From contig JAOVFP010000017.1 in NCBI GenBank assembly GCA_025738555.1, positions 1 through 64,000 of the forward strand: a stretch of 64,000 nt of DNA, given 5' to 3'. Positions 43,730-55,723 of the stretch are shown here, in pieces; the stretch's first letter is position 1; each line of letters opens with the position of its first letter. Below the pieces are notes generated by a model. The model was not told where the DNA came from, made no database searches, and saw nothing but the letters and a program-made list of their open reading frames with translations. A program made the position numbers and the translations under genes. Source of the DNA: Cyathus striatus. Taxonomy: Eukaryota; Basidiomycota; Agaricomycetes; Agaricales; Nidulariaceae.

Positions 43730-45688
43730 ACTTGCTTTATGCGGAGGGGGGAAGCTCCATATTCGTTTTCGAATCCCGAATGGCGAACGACGAGGCGTAC
43801 TACTCATGCCCACGCGTCTTGCCTGAAGGCACGGCTGGCATTCAAGCACCCTCATCCCAACCTGTTTCTCATCCACCTTCCTCACAACCTCACTCAAATT
43901 CATTAAACATCCCACACGCAGCGCGTCGGTGCCGTTCCCCATTCCAATCCTGTCCTGTACAATACACGCATACGGCCCACTCTACGGTACTCGGTATTCC
44001 TCTGCGCAATCGTCCAAGCAGACCCATCTCTTCAATCTGACTTCCTTCCGACCCGTTCCGTGCGCATGACGCGTCTATAATTGCTCATTGACATTGACAT
44101 CGTCATCTGCGCACATTGCCTAGATGTGCTGCTCGTTACTAGGTGTTCCAACCCCAGCTTGGCTTCTATTAGCTCATGTGTCCCCCAGACCGCACTTCCG
44201 TGTCTACATATAGCATATCTATTATTGCTTGCTTGCTCGTCGTCATCTGAGCAAGGTCGTTACTAGGTCACCCTTCGACTTCTAGCTTAGCTTCATGCCC
44301 CAGCTGGCTCACATGTACGCGGGAGGGAGCCCGCAGATGTACATCCCATTCTTGCCCATCGTCATCTGATTCCTATTCATCCCGGGAGCACTCTCGATGA
44401 AGTCTCAGCCAACCCGTCCACGCCCACCCTACCCTTCGACACCATGTTCGCGTGCTCCGTAAGCGTGACGCGTCTATTATTGCGCCTTACGCCTGTTCTA
44501 TTGTTCTATTCCTCACTAGAAGCTATCTCCGCAGCTGGTCTATAATTGCTTACCGTCAGCTGCAAGTATAGATATTCACCTCGTTGCTACTAGATCGACG
44601 TATAGCTTGACTTCACGAGCCACCCCTGACCCAGCTCGTCCCTCCGCAATTGGATATACCACATCTATTATTGCTTGCTCATCCGTCATACGTACGGAAG
44701 TGGCGTCCACGTCCCCCCACCTCGCCTTCTATCCTTACGTGTCCGGCTAATCACGCATCTCATCCTACGCTTCCAAGAAGCTGGCTCATGCGGGCTCGCT
44801 ACTCCGCAGTACTAGTGGACCGTCATTTGAGCAAGTATAGGTGTTCAGCTCGTTGCTAGGCCGCCCTTCGACTTCTACCATCCCCTACCCCCCAACTGTC
44901 TAGAAGCTCGCTCATGCGGTCTCGTTCCCGCACCGGAGTCGTTCTTATTCACGTCCCCCCAACCTCCTTATGTGTCCGGTCACGCACCTCATCCTACGCC
45001 ATGCGGTATCTCGCTCCCGCAGCTGGGTACACCACCATCTATTATCTATTATTGCTCATTGCGAGCACATGATTTCGTTCATGTGATGCTTGGTAACCGT
45101 GTCCACGAGGTCTTGGTTCCGCGATTACAACATGAACTCCGTTTCAGCCACTGTACGTCCTTCGTGTCGTACAATCGTGCTTTAGGTCTCTCCTTTCCGC
45201 CAAAATGTACGCTACGACCTTCGCGGCATCGACCAGTTAGCGATAATGACAATTGGCGTGCCCCTATCATTGACATCTCATCTTATCCTCGCGTACGACA
45301 CTGACGGCACTCACTTCCACCATACATATTATGTACCTGCCTCCTGACAGACACTACCACTCTTAACGCCCACTCTAACGGACTCTATATATGGACTTAT
45401 GGACATGGATACTTTGTACATTACTGTTTTATTATACCTCCCTCTTTACGCTCTCCTATTACTACAGGACAGTTTAGCTACATTGTACACGTACGATACC
45501 CGATGGTCAAGATAATCAATACAGTGCCCGTACTATCCGGACTGAGGACTGAAATTGTCTGATGTGTCTATCTTATCCATGTGGAACAGTGCGCTCGCTA
45601 CCGACGAGCAATATCTCGAGTCACCGGGCATCATCCATCCAAACGTTTAAAGTCTACGAAATATCCCACAGACACCAATAAATCAAAA
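43730..45688. repeat. Degenerate repeat-rich spacer
   Basis: Between about 44070 and 45070, blocks such as TCTATTATTGCT, GACGCGTCTAT, CGTCATCTGAGCAAG, GCTCGTTGCTAGG, CACGC.TCTCATCCTACGC and CATGCGG.CTCGCT recur in shuffled order, pointing to a decayed tandem array. ORFs across it are short and compositionally unlike the flanking genes. Confidence 0.45.
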
Positions 45689-46303
45689 ATGTCCACCGAA
45701 ACTACCAAACCAAAGCTTATCACTCTCAAATCCACCTCTCCCTCTTCCCGAGTCATCCTCCGCTCCCCACTCCTCAGCGACGCCGAAAACCTTTTCGCAC
45801 GCGCCAAAGACCCCCTCTGCAACACCTACCTCGAATTCCTCCAATCAGACGCATGCACCCTCGAATCCACAATCCGCGGAATCGAACGATGGAGGCGCAC
45901 ATCCTACCTAACCTCCCTCGTCCTCCTCATCGTCAACAAATCCACTAACACCGTCATCGGCGACACGGGCTTCCAAGAAATCAACTTTGAAACCAAGTCG
46001 GGCGAATTGGGAATTATGATTGATAGTGATCCTGCCATTCGCGGAAATGGATATGCGTTGGAGATTCTGGATTTGCTTTTTGCGTTTGGGTTTGATACGC
46101 TTGGGTTGGAGAGGATTGTGTTCGGGACGAATACGGAGAATTTGCCAATGAGGACTGTGCTTGACCGGAAACTTGGACTGGAGGAGATTTTTAGGGAGAA
46201 GGAGGCGGATTGGGAGTATGTTGCTGATCGGGCTTGGTGGAATAAGAGGAAGGAGGGTGGTGTTAGCGTTGAGGTTGTTGAGGAGGTCTGGGAGGAGGCG
46301 TAG
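45689..46303 (+). CDS. GNAT N-acetyltransferase (RimJ/RimL type)
   Basis: 204 aa from the ATG at 45689, which has good context (AAAATGTCC). The frame stays open to an ATG at 45581, but that part does not look conserved. The Acetyltransf_3 pattern is present: an N-terminal VILRSPLLSDAENLF (the R-L-...-DAE start), the beta-4 strand GELGIMIDSDPAIRGNGYAL with the acetyl-CoA pyrophosphate loop IRGNGYA, and the end LERIVFGTNTENLPM before RKLGL. It transfers an acetyl group to an amine substrate; the substrate is unknown. No intron is needed. Confidence 0.85.
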   Translation: MSTETTKPKLITLKSTSPSSRVILRSPLLSDAENLFARAKDPLCNTYLEFLQSDACTLESTIRGIERWRRTSYLTSLVLLIVNKSTNTVIGDTGFQEINFETKSGELGIMIDSDPAIRGNGYALEILDLLFAFGFDTLGLERIVFGTNTENLPMRTVLDRKLGLEEIFREKEADWEYVADRAWWNKRKEGGVSVEVVEEVWEEA

Positions 46304-46447
46304 ATTTACATGGTTTTTATACTTATTCGCTGAAAGGATACTTAGACATCATTTGTATTTGTAGCTCGAAACGAACGTGTATTGAAGGAATGTTGAAAGG
46401 AATGAACGAACTGTAACGACTGTGAATAAATAAATCGAGGATACCCA

Positions 46448-48808
46448 CTATGCGGGATAAAGCTGCAAAGATATAGTAGTGAGAGTTTGAATAGCCGATG
46501 CTCTGAAGGTATCTGGAGTAATCTGAACCAAAGGAGCCGGGTCGATGAACGTGAACAACGGTGGTGCTGTGGTCGACGAGCTATAGAGAGGCCAGTTGGT
46601 CAACGAAAGTAAGCTATTGCTGTGCGTAGGTGAGTTTGGGTCCAAATTGGTGACAAAGTTAACTAATAATCGATTAACTATCTGTATCTCCAGTAATAAC
46701 GAAAGGACTCACTCAGAGCGTCAGTTCCAATAACGTCAGGCAGTGTCACAGACCCATAAAACTCGCCGAGGTCGCTGGTATGGGTTGATCCAAGGAAAGG
46801 AGCGAGTTTTCCTCGTTTATACACTAAAGCAAATTTAGTCCGATGGTCCTGAGTTTTGGTTTGGAACTTACAGAAACCGTAAGTGGGCTGTGTTTGGGCA
46901 GCGACATTCATAAAGAACCTCCTGGGGGCTTGGAATACAATGTCTCCTTGGATGGCGGCGAGGCGCTTGAATTGTGGGCTGGTGAATAGGGTTAGTAAAT
47001 AAGTAGGTGTTTGATATATATGCCTACGTCAAAGCATTTAGGATGCCAGTATCAAATGGTGAGCCCTGAGACGAAGTTTATTAGGTAGGCTATGCGCTGG
47101 TCAATAATCTCTTACATAGTAGAGACGTAATCGCGGAACTGAGCATCAGTCCTGAGAGAGCGTTAATTCGTTACCCTAACCTCGTTATTTTGACTTACGT
47201 GACATTCAGATTGGAGAGCGAAAACGTCCTGTTGTAATAGAGTAAGTCTGTATCGTTTCATTGACTAGAAGAACTTACGTTCCCTCATCGTCTACATCTC
47301 CACTAATGATTGGAACCTAGCCGCCTCTCAGGATAATATCAATTCTTGGCGTAAATATCGTACCTTGGCATAAAGTCCATTCTGGATAGATATTATCGTA
47401 TTACGAGTAATAAACTGGCCATCAATGCTGGGTTGATATGCAAGCACCATTATGCTTTGGTACGAGAATATGCTCGGGGTCTGGTTAATAGCTGCCATTA
47501 GGGTGTCGAATGGGACTGCCCGTAGACACGCGAACGTATCTTGTGACCCACTACAACCAATATCAGACACTAACTGATCGTATACTGGTTGCTGTGCAGC
47601 GATAGGCTTCAATGGGATTGGTGAACCAGATTCCTAATAGTACAATAAGTATTACCGATAACATTGAACAGGAAACATATACACACCATAACTGCAGCAC
47701 GGAACAACCCCTCAGTATTTCCATCGTTGATAACAAGACGAAGGCCGACAGATATAGCACCTGCGCTCTGTCCCCATCTAGTATGAATGGATCAGTGTTG
47801 TTCTTCCGAAGAGCTTATTCCAACTCACATAGTGACTTTATCGGGATCGCCGCCGAATGCAGCAATATACCTCTTTACCCATTGCAGCGCAAACCGTTCT
47901 GCATACCGTACAGTAAGTAAATTTGCAAAGAATAACGCTAACATACGATCTTTTAAGCCGACATTTCCTGCACCAGCAGCTTGGGCTTCTTGACCACCCA
48001 ATAATCCGAACGCTGAGATATTGTTTAGGTTAAACGCCACCGGAAGACGTGGACTGATATCGTACCATTAGTACGATAGTTGGCAGAAACATAGATGACT
48101 GGTTCGTCGAGTGAGTGAGCGCTGAACAACGGGGTCTCCAGGGTTAAAGGAAGTATCGCCGCCAGAGAATCCACCTAGGAACGAATGAGCAAGGCTCCAA
48201 ATTCAGTGGGATATAATGCACACCGCCATAGAGCCACTGATAAATTGAAGAAATGTAAATGAAAGAGTATGAACATTTCAGCAGAGCAACTCACGAATAC
48301 AACAGGAAGTTTCGTGCCGTCCGGGATTGACGAAGGCTTTACGACATTTACGAAGAGACCTGAGATACGTCGCATCAGGTGAGCTGTAAGCACATTAAAT
48401 CAATCTCACAGTCTTCAGAAGTCTGGGGGCTGCTGCTCGATCCCAGAGAAATATTGAGAGTCTGCAAAATGGGGATGTTTACAGATTGCGAGGGACAAGA
48501 GAACCCGAAACTAGTCGCTTGCTTTACTCCGCTTATACTGACGAGAGGTTGAGGAGGAGCAAAGCGAAGATTTCCGGTACTGAAAAAGTTATTGGCAGCC
48601 TCACTTCAATTGTATAGGGAATAACTTACGGAGGGGCAGCGAATGGCACTCCTAGAAACCTAGCAATACCCCCATCTACAACGCCTTGGAATGAGCCATA
48701 GTCGAGCGCTACAACAGGTCCAGACGGAGAGGTAATAGGAGCCCCAAGCGTAAGCAAAGGGAGAAGGAGAACGGAGAGGTGAAGGGGACCAGTAAATGTA
48801 CCCTTCAT
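46448..48808 (-). pseudogene. Secreted type-B carboxylesterase 1, frameshifted
   Basis: Many short exons with the same layout as the paralogue at 59541-62105. It starts at 48808 with a signal peptide (MKGTFTGPLHLSVLLLPLLT). Blocks: VALDYGSFQGVVDGGIARFL, GVPFAAPP, NVVKPSSIPDGTKLPVVF, GGFSGGDTSFNPGDPVV, then YVSANYRTNG, RFALQWVKRYIAAFGGDP, the nucleophile elbow WGQSAGA, QDTFACLRAVPF, and the His region HTSDLGEFYGS. It ends LTTISLQLYPA. Between GDPVVQRS and LDEPVIYVSANY the sequence is two bases shorter than the paralogue (near 48110-48120), shifting the frame inside an exon. Either this is a recent pseudogene or a sequencing error. The elbow has Gln where the paralogue has Glu. Confidence 0.8.
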
Positions 48809-48841
48809 CGTGTCAATGTTCAGGCTGGAGATAACTATCAA

Positions 48842-49217
48842 AGACTTTCATTTTCGTTGTTCTTATATGTGCGCATGACTTTTCGGTTACGGAGCGAAAA
48901 CCGTGAAATAATGGTAGCTGAGTAAATGTGCTGGGAACATCAATCAAAAATAAGCCACCGACAAAACATTGATACTGACAGGCACAATAGGGTACCATCC
49001 TGTTAATCAATTAAGTGATGTTGACTATAATATTGCAACTTTGTTCCTGCATCTCGTGATGTCATATACGACTCTTCTTAGCGTTGAAATTGCGGAAACT
49101 GAATTAATGGGAAGAGGATTTCATACTTGATCTATCGGCCTGGATAGAACGAATAGTTTCTACCGCGTTTGAAGTTATGCAGATGCAATATATGAGATGG
49201 CCCTGTGAAATATACAA
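48842..49217. other. Upstream region of carboxylesterase 1
   Basis: No gene recognised. Confidence 0.4.
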
Positions 49218-49712
49218 TCAGTATAGTATACAGTCGCTCAAAAGAAGTGAACTAAAATCAAGGGTAGTTGTGCTCATCATTCCAGCTAAGTAACCGCGAT
49301 GGAAGTTCATAAACGCATGTCTCATCCGTGACAGATTCCTTAGCGTTGACTGCGCCGCAGCTAAACGTTGATCAACACCCCCCGTGTTACCCAAGATGTC
49401 TAAGCGAATGTCAGTTGCCGACACATTCGTTTTCAAACTGGAATCTTGTACTGATACACGATTGTTGGACTCAAACACACGTACACTTCTTGCTCCACAG
49501 TACAGTTTTTCGAACACTTCAAGCTCCGGAGGATTGACATCTAATAACTTAGGCTCGCTTCTTGTTGATATTACGGTAATATGGTATATGGTAGGTACGT
49601 GAATAATATAATCTGAAAGCAGTAGGGAGCAGTGAGTCGAAGATGGGAATGGATGGAAACAGCGATAACATACTAACAAGGAACCCTCTGATTCCCTTAG
49701 TCGAGTCGTCAT
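49218..49712 (-). CDS. Hypothetical ORF, 164 codons
   Basis: Single open frame with moderately coding-like composition (LLDVNPPELEVFEKLYCGAR; RLDILGNTGGVDQRLAAAQS). No recognisable domain, signal peptide or membrane segment. No splice evidence and no paralogue in the window. It may be a chance ORF. Confidence 0.25.
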   Translation of the reverse strand: MTTRLRESEGSLLVCYRCFHPFPSSTHCSLLLSDYIIHVPTIYHITVISTRSEPKLLDVNPPELEVFEKLYCGARSVRVFESNNRVSVQDSSLKTNVSATDIRLDILGNTGGVDQRLAAAQSTLRNLSRMRHAFMNFHRGYLAGMMSTTTLDFSSLLLSDCILY

Positions 49713-50146
49713 TCGAAAAGTTGCCTATTCAGCTCCGAAAGAAATCATCTTGAAATTTAGAATAAAGTTCGGGAATCAGCATCGTACGGTACCGCATGCA
49801 GTTCAACCTCACGGGTTCCACGGGCCCTTAAACTTGGGTGTCCACATCAAGACGTGGCCGGTATCCTTGACGCCGAGAAGAAGCTTATGGTTAGAATGAG
49901 GTTGTAAGTCAATTTAAACAAAATGTCCATATGACCATCTTGCATCATTTCGGAAAATAGAACGGATGACGATGAGAGTTAGCGGAAACGAAGAAAATAT
50001 TCTACATTGTACGATATGTATGTACATATTTACCAGAGGCTTTTAAAATACATTCGGCTGTTGCTGTGCCGTTTCGGAAGTGATTGTTTATATCTGGTTT
50101 ACGTACCCAGCGATCGGGCCAGCCAGTTTGCAAGGGGTCAAAAGTA

Positions 50147-50827
50147 CTGTACCATTTCGACCAACTGTTCGGTCACACGTCACACCAGGCCATGAACAGA
50201 ACAGTTGAGCAGCTTGGTCACGCGTCACAGGGGGTCGCGAACACAGGTACTGAGAAACTAATATGGGGCTTGAAATCAATGAAATTGTGGTCGAAATTAC
50301 AAAATTAATGCATGTAAGTATATACAACTACTATTCCTAATGTTCTTCCAAGATATTTGTTGAATATAATATGTTTTTCTTTTTTCCTCTGTCCATGTCC
50401 TAAATCAGGTGTTGCGTCAACCATAACATCGTTAACCACCTCAATTTGTGTGCTTTCTGCATCTGCCACAAGCTAGAGGCCACCCAGATTATTACCAATT
50501 ATACCAGTTGTCTGTTGAGCTTGAGTGCGAATGTGTTCCAGCTAGCATCTCATGCCGTATATAAGTGAAAAGAGTAGATGATCACCTCTGCCAATAGGTT
50601 GAAAATTGATGAGAAGAGTGAGTTTTTCTTCATACCTGTGAGATAAATCACAAATTGTAGTCATTGGTTGCCTAACTACTGATGCGGCATCTCACATTAG
50701 GTATATTCAATCAACAAAATTGACTGCGAACAGAACACCTTATTGGTCACACATTTTGGTAGCCATCAAACAGAGGTTTAGACCGTCACGCTCCAACAGG
50801 TCCGAACACTTGGTTGAAATGGTACAG
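50147..50827. mobile_element. TA-flanked MITE, copy 2, with ~410 bp extra interior
   Basis: Ends CTGTACCATTTCGACCAACT and, from the other side, CTGTACCATTTCAACCAAGT, with TA outside both. The left ~145 bp and right ~105 bp align to copy 1 (CATGAACAGAACAGTTGA; AGACCGTCACGCTC). About 410 bp in the middle has no counterpart in copy 1. Confidence 0.75.
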
Positions 50828-51150
50828 TAATGGGAAAATGGTTGGAAAATGGTTCTCTCAATTTACTATTTGATATCAGTGGCATATAATTTAATCTTAG
50901 GTTTGTCTCAGTAAACTTGCAGTAAACGATCGAAAATCAACGCACGTCACGTGGATGGAATACTTCGCTGAAGTATTCCATTGATCTAGACACTTCTTTT
51001 GGAACTTTCTAATCTGACTGTACTTACTACTTTGAATACAACTTACACATGTAGAATGTAAACAAGTCATAGCCACGAGCAGGTATCCTATTTCAATAGC
51101 TTTGAGTAATAATGAATAAGTGTACTTTTTAATATATTTAAATGGATATA

Positions 51151-51426
51151 CTGGATGATTTCGACCACTTGTTCACGCTTGGGAGAGCGTGACGGAAATT
51201 TCGGTTTGACCAAGTGTTCAAGCCCAAAATTAATGCGTGACACGGGGCAGAGCTGTTCATATCCGTACAGACGCCCGGCACGGGCAAAATTTTTTGGCTA
51301 AGTAAGCGCCATATTTCTCTCAAACTACTGTTCATGATAGCCTGTGACGCATGACATATGCGTTCAAGTGTTCTGTTCAAAGGCCCTGCGTGATGTGTGA
51401 CTGAACACTTGGTCGAAATCATCCAG
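51151..51426. mobile_element. TA-flanked MITE, copy 3
   Basis: Ends CTGGATGATTTCGACCACTT and, from the other side, CTGGATGATTTCGACCAAGT, with TA outside both. 276 bp. Internal sequence is diverged from copy 1 but keeps GTGACG and AAGTGTTC arms. Confidence 0.8.
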
Positions 51427-51557
51427 TATAATGGCCATTCTGCCACTTGCTTTTCCTATCGTTCCCAGACATTCTGTAAAAGTCAATTCAAAATACTATT
51501 TCACCTTATTCCGTGCTTCAATCCACACTTATAAAACACATTATGTCGCATGCCAGT

Positions 51558-52258
51558 TAGTGTTGCCGCTGAAGCTGCTAAGCGGAGCGGGCAATTTCGC
51601 TCACCGCTCATGTCAACTCAGCTCAAATTAGTGGGCTGTAACTAGCAGTTCTGAGCTAGCATAAACTGCTGCTCACAAAGATGGAAATGATAATTCAACC
51701 TGAAAGCAGTATTATTACGACTTATTAGCAATTCTTGGAATATTAATGAAGTATTCTGTTAAAACCAAACACTACGTGATCGTCCCTGATTATTTCATAC
51801 CAAAGGATCATCGCTATGCACTTGAGAGACCAAAGAGAGACGAAAGATCATTCAATGTAGCTAACTGTCTGAGACATCAGGGTCGCAAAGTGTGATGTGA
51901 CGTTTAATAAAGACGCTACCAAGCACTCATTTTCGTATTGTCTTTCCAAATAATTCAGCCAGATAGCTATCTGACATTGATCTGACCACCGCTGAAATCT
52001 TTTAGCACAATAATTTTGAACATTATTTGAAGTACAATTATTCTTAGCAATTTTTACCAGGTATAAATGCAAAAAATACAGTGTATTCCTTCAAAACCTA
52101 CTACTTTCTAATGACCCACCTACACTCATGCTCGAGCGGCCGCCAAAGTAGTTCATCAAGTGGAGTTGTAATAAGTTGAGCACCCCTGGATCGACTCAGC
52201 TCAGTGAGCTGAGCTGATATTGAGAAAAGCTACCCTGAGCCGAGCGGGAGCAACACTA
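51558..52258. mobile_element. Non-autonomous hAT-like element
   Basis: Starts TAGTGTTGCCGCTG and ends GAGCCGAGCGGGAGCAACAC TA, matching the first bases of the hAT TIR at 16451. Subterminal CTCAGCTCA/GAGCTGAGCTGA repeats occur at both ends. 701 bp. No 8-bp duplication was found (ATGCCAGT versus CTCTGGAA) and no transposase block recognised. Confidence 0.6.
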
Positions 52259-52603
52259 CTCTGGAATCTGTCTGTAGGGATGTAACTGATCTTTACAACC
52301 ACAGCCCTTTTTTTTATTATAATTATCGCTGGAAAGGATTTGGGCTAGAACCAGTAAGCTTATTCGACCTATAACTTTTCTGCGCCAATAGATGAAATTG
52401 AGGAGGGGCACTTCGAGTATGCCAAGATATAGCATGAGAGGCATTTCATGATTTCCGCTGGACAAACACTCCTATTTATCTGGATGTGGGACACTCAAAT
52501 TGCTCGTTTCGAATCCCAGCCTACTACAGTTCAGATGTGAAATTATATGAATGACTCCTTTCGCGAAGATTTCTACATCAGCAAGTCAGTCCAAAGCTGC
52601 TAA
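52259..52603. other. Spacer
   Basis: No gene recognised. Confidence 0.4.
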
Positions 52604-54208
52604 TTATTTGAAGCGTAGTTTTGTCATTGGGGCAGAAACTGAACTCCCATCAGCCTTAGATCCCTCCTCTCGTGCATGAAGGACAACTCGACACGCCAAA
52701 ATAGAGTGAAATTCTCGCCAAAGTCTATTGGATAAATCCAGAGAGTTTAGCATTACATATATATTTGACGTGAGTGTATAGTACATACACGACTATGACA
52801 ATGAAGTAGTCCTTCTGTGCATGGCAAAGAACTCATTTCGTAAATGGTCACTGGTAACGACTTATAAGATCACCAACTTACGTTCAACCTTGTGATGACA
52901 ATTATATTTGCTATTCCCGCGACTATTACAAGATTTAGCATGAAAGTTAGCGCGGTAGGTTTATGATAGATAATAGTACCGAGGAGATAGAAATAATAAA
53001 TAGCGCCTGTTGACGTTAGTAACGGAAACCCTTGCGTCAAATATGAAATATACTAACCATCACGCAGTACCACCCGAGCCAAATTCGAATAACAACCAGG
53101 TCGGACTGTTAAAATTATATGAGCTCTGAATGATTTACAGAGCATATCGATTGATTTAACATACGTACATGACTGGTATGCAGGTGTCATAATTAATACC
53201 AAATTTACTGGTTCCCATGTCCATTTGTCAGTTATAAGCCCTTCGTGGAATGAGGTATTAACACTAACCGGAATCATAAATGAGAATAAGACACCAATCA
53301 ATTATAAGTAAATTATAGTTTCCACTAGTGATCAAGCATCCCCGTAAGATGGTGTCTAAAGTATCTTGCAGATCAACTTTGTGCTAGTCGTTAGGCATTA
53401 CCGACATCAATACAATAAAGCATGGACGTACATCGTAGTGTCACCAAAGAAACGAAACCTACTAACACCGTGTGGCCACTAAATATTACAATGGAAAATA
53501 TAGCTAGCAAGATTCCAAGCCTCTTCTGACCACCGCATACAGCCCATGTTCGGAGAGTTAAAACCACTGTCAAATAAATGTAACAGTAGTTTATCTCTGT
53601 AGAATATTTTCTTAATCATACCTACCTTCCGCTATGAGCCCACCCACTGAAAGGACTGTCATAAATAAAGGGAAAGTAAAGTGAGTGTCTATAGCACTAT
53701 AAAACTTACAATAGACAATTGAATATAGCATTTTGCATTTTGCAACAGAGGCGTGAGGTAAGAATTGTACTAAATAAAATCAATTAGAGGACAAGAATCG
53801 CATAAAACAACTGAAGACACACGCGCAAGAATAATTGTAGCGTCGAAGAAAGGGAGATATCGCGTCAGTATGAACAATATCTTTACGACGCTCCAATCTC
53901 TTTTCCAAACAAAATTCACTTCAAGGTCAAACGTTAAGAGGTACTCATAAACCTGATTAATAGTATAGTTTTTATTTATGTTCAGTTAATAGTAAACACT
54001 TACCAATACAGCTAATGTGGCAGCTGCACCAGCATTTAGAGCTATCCAAACATAACTTGACACCGAAAAGCCCACCTCGAAGGTACTGTAGGCAAAATAT
54101 GACACAGGATGCGTAGTAATATGTGATGATTGCACATACAGTTACAATTTGCATATGCTCTAAGGCTACGACCACCATTTGGAACGTCTTTGGGGCTGGA
54201 AACGACAT
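52604..54208 (-). CDS. DUF6533-type multi-pass membrane protein
   Basis: Starts MSFPAPKTFQMVVVALEHMQ at 54208. Exons on the minus strand give, in order: TFEVGFSVSSYVWIALNAGA (TM1), LLTFDLEVNFVWKRDWSVVK then ILFILTRYLPFFDATII (the DUF6533 signature: TFD.EV..VW...W...K.LF...RY), VQFLPHASVAKCKMLYSIVY, VVLTLRTWAVCGGQKRLGIL (the RTWA.. block) and a hydrophobic run, then a loop with Cys and SNLARVVLRDG, the FPLLTSTGAIYYFYLLG segment, and a C-terminus with SILACRVVLHAREE. This is a seven-helix-like family greatly expanded in Agaricomycetes. Role is unknown; receptor- or transporter-like is guesswork. Exact exon joins were not all checked, but every family block is present. Confidence 0.75.
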
Positions 54209-54321
54209 TGTGAATGAGTGCGCTGATATGTGTGGTATGTCACTACTACTGGTCTCTATAAGTGGGAAGAACAATACTGTTGACAGTTTTTCCATCTGAA
54301 GTTAGGATGTCACAGCCGACT

Positions 54322-54430
54322 CACACCGCGGGAAATTGCTTCTATAAGCGTGAAGATATGATGAAAATATTTTGATTTCATCATATCTTCTCGATATCAT
54401 CAAAGGATGTAGAAGCAATTGCCCGGTGTC
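54322..54430. mobile_element. Foldback mini-element, copy 1
   Basis: Nearly the whole ~109 bp is a palindrome: CACCGCGGGAAATTGCTTCT on the left, AGAAGCAATTGCCCGGTGTC on the right, with inner arms GAAGATATGATGAAA and TTTCATCATATCTTC. Same family as 56080-56238. Confidence 0.75.
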
Positions 54431-55115
54431 ACTAGTGCTTATTTTAATACTGATTGATCCCATATTCGTATCAGTATTTTCATTGGAACGGAGTTTTTAA
54501 GAGTAATCACTGGGGACGGTTAATAATACAGAGCGGTTGCATAGCGGACAATGGTATTTTAGGTATTATGAAACAAATAGAAAGGAGAAAAAGAGTGTAA
54601 TGATAAACATCACTCACCTCAGATAGGACCGAATCAAGGCATGGTATATATGGTACCAACAGATTTCTCCAATTGAGAACCTTCGCACCCGGGATGTAGG
54701 AACAGTACATAGGGAGGTGTCACCCGATGACGTGACACCTCGACACCGCAAACGAATTTGAGATTGCACACGTAACGTAGGAGCAGACGCGAAGAGAAGA
54801 AAATAACACAAAGTAAATGTGAACGATAAAGTGAAAGAGATGTAAAGAGAAAAGCGAGGAAACGAAAGGAGCTAGAGGAACGGAGTGGAAAATGTAAGGC
54901 ATGTAAACTGACTAATGAGTAATGTAACTAGATGTATGCTGTGGTAAGGGTTGGGTGGTTAACGCAAAACGTGCGATGAAGGAGACACTGTCGACGCTGG
55001 AACAGGTAGAAGAAAAAGTTAGCTAGAGGCTGAGAGACTTCGAAGTGACAACCTGGTACCGGAGGAAAAAAGACTCGATAATCGAATCCTGATTTCCCCT
55101 CTTATTGCTTGAACG
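54431..55115. other. Spacer
   Basis: Short ORFs only. No gene recognised. Confidence 0.4.
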
Positions 55116-55723
55116 TAGTGATGTTAACGGCCCAGTTCAGGACCGTCGAGCCGCTGAGCCGAGCTGCAAATAAGGCTAACGGCTATTAGCCGCGGCCGGC
55201 CGCTTGCTAACGGCTCAAGTAGACCCTCCAATTCCCTCCAATCTTGGACTTCCCATCTTGCCACGTGAGCATAACAGAGGCTAATTTTGATGGTTTGACA
55301 GGTTTGACTTAGGGTAAGTGCCGCATCGGCAGCTCTAGCTGCACCTCGTTTCCTCTTCATCTTTCAATCATCCTCATAGAAGCAAGTAGTGTAGAAAGTA
55401 GTGTGTGCTAATGCACATAATGTGGTATATAGTATTTGTAAAATAGGATAATTTTATATATCTTCTGTGCATATTGTGCTGTGAACATATAATTTAGTAT
55501 ACTAACCAAATACTAACCAATGAAATACTTTTAAGGACCATCCTCAAAACTTAACTAGTGTGTTTAATAGATGAGGCCTACTTATGTAATGACCTTCTAA
55601 ATATATTATATTTCAACAGTCCCACTGGCTAGAGCTGCTAGCCAAGCTGAAAAGGGCTGAGCTGTTGCAAGAGCCAATGAGGGCCGAGCCAAGCTTAGCT
55701 GGACTGCGCCGTTAACAACACTA
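55116..55723. mobile_element. Non-autonomous hAT element (608 bp) with 8-bp target duplication
   Basis: Inverted ends TAGTGATGTTAACGGCCCAG and, from the other side, TAGTGTTGTTAACGGCGCAG. Flanks CTTGAACG (55108-55115) and CTTGAACA (55724-55731) are an 8-bp duplication differing only at a CpG. Subterminal GCCGAGC/GCTGAG repeats resemble the larger hAT at 16451. No coding capacity. Confidence 0.85.

Noticed and set aside
52495..52530. TTCGAATCC T-loop-like string suggesting a second tRNA
   Set aside because: No matching acceptor, D or anticodon arms at the expected distances.
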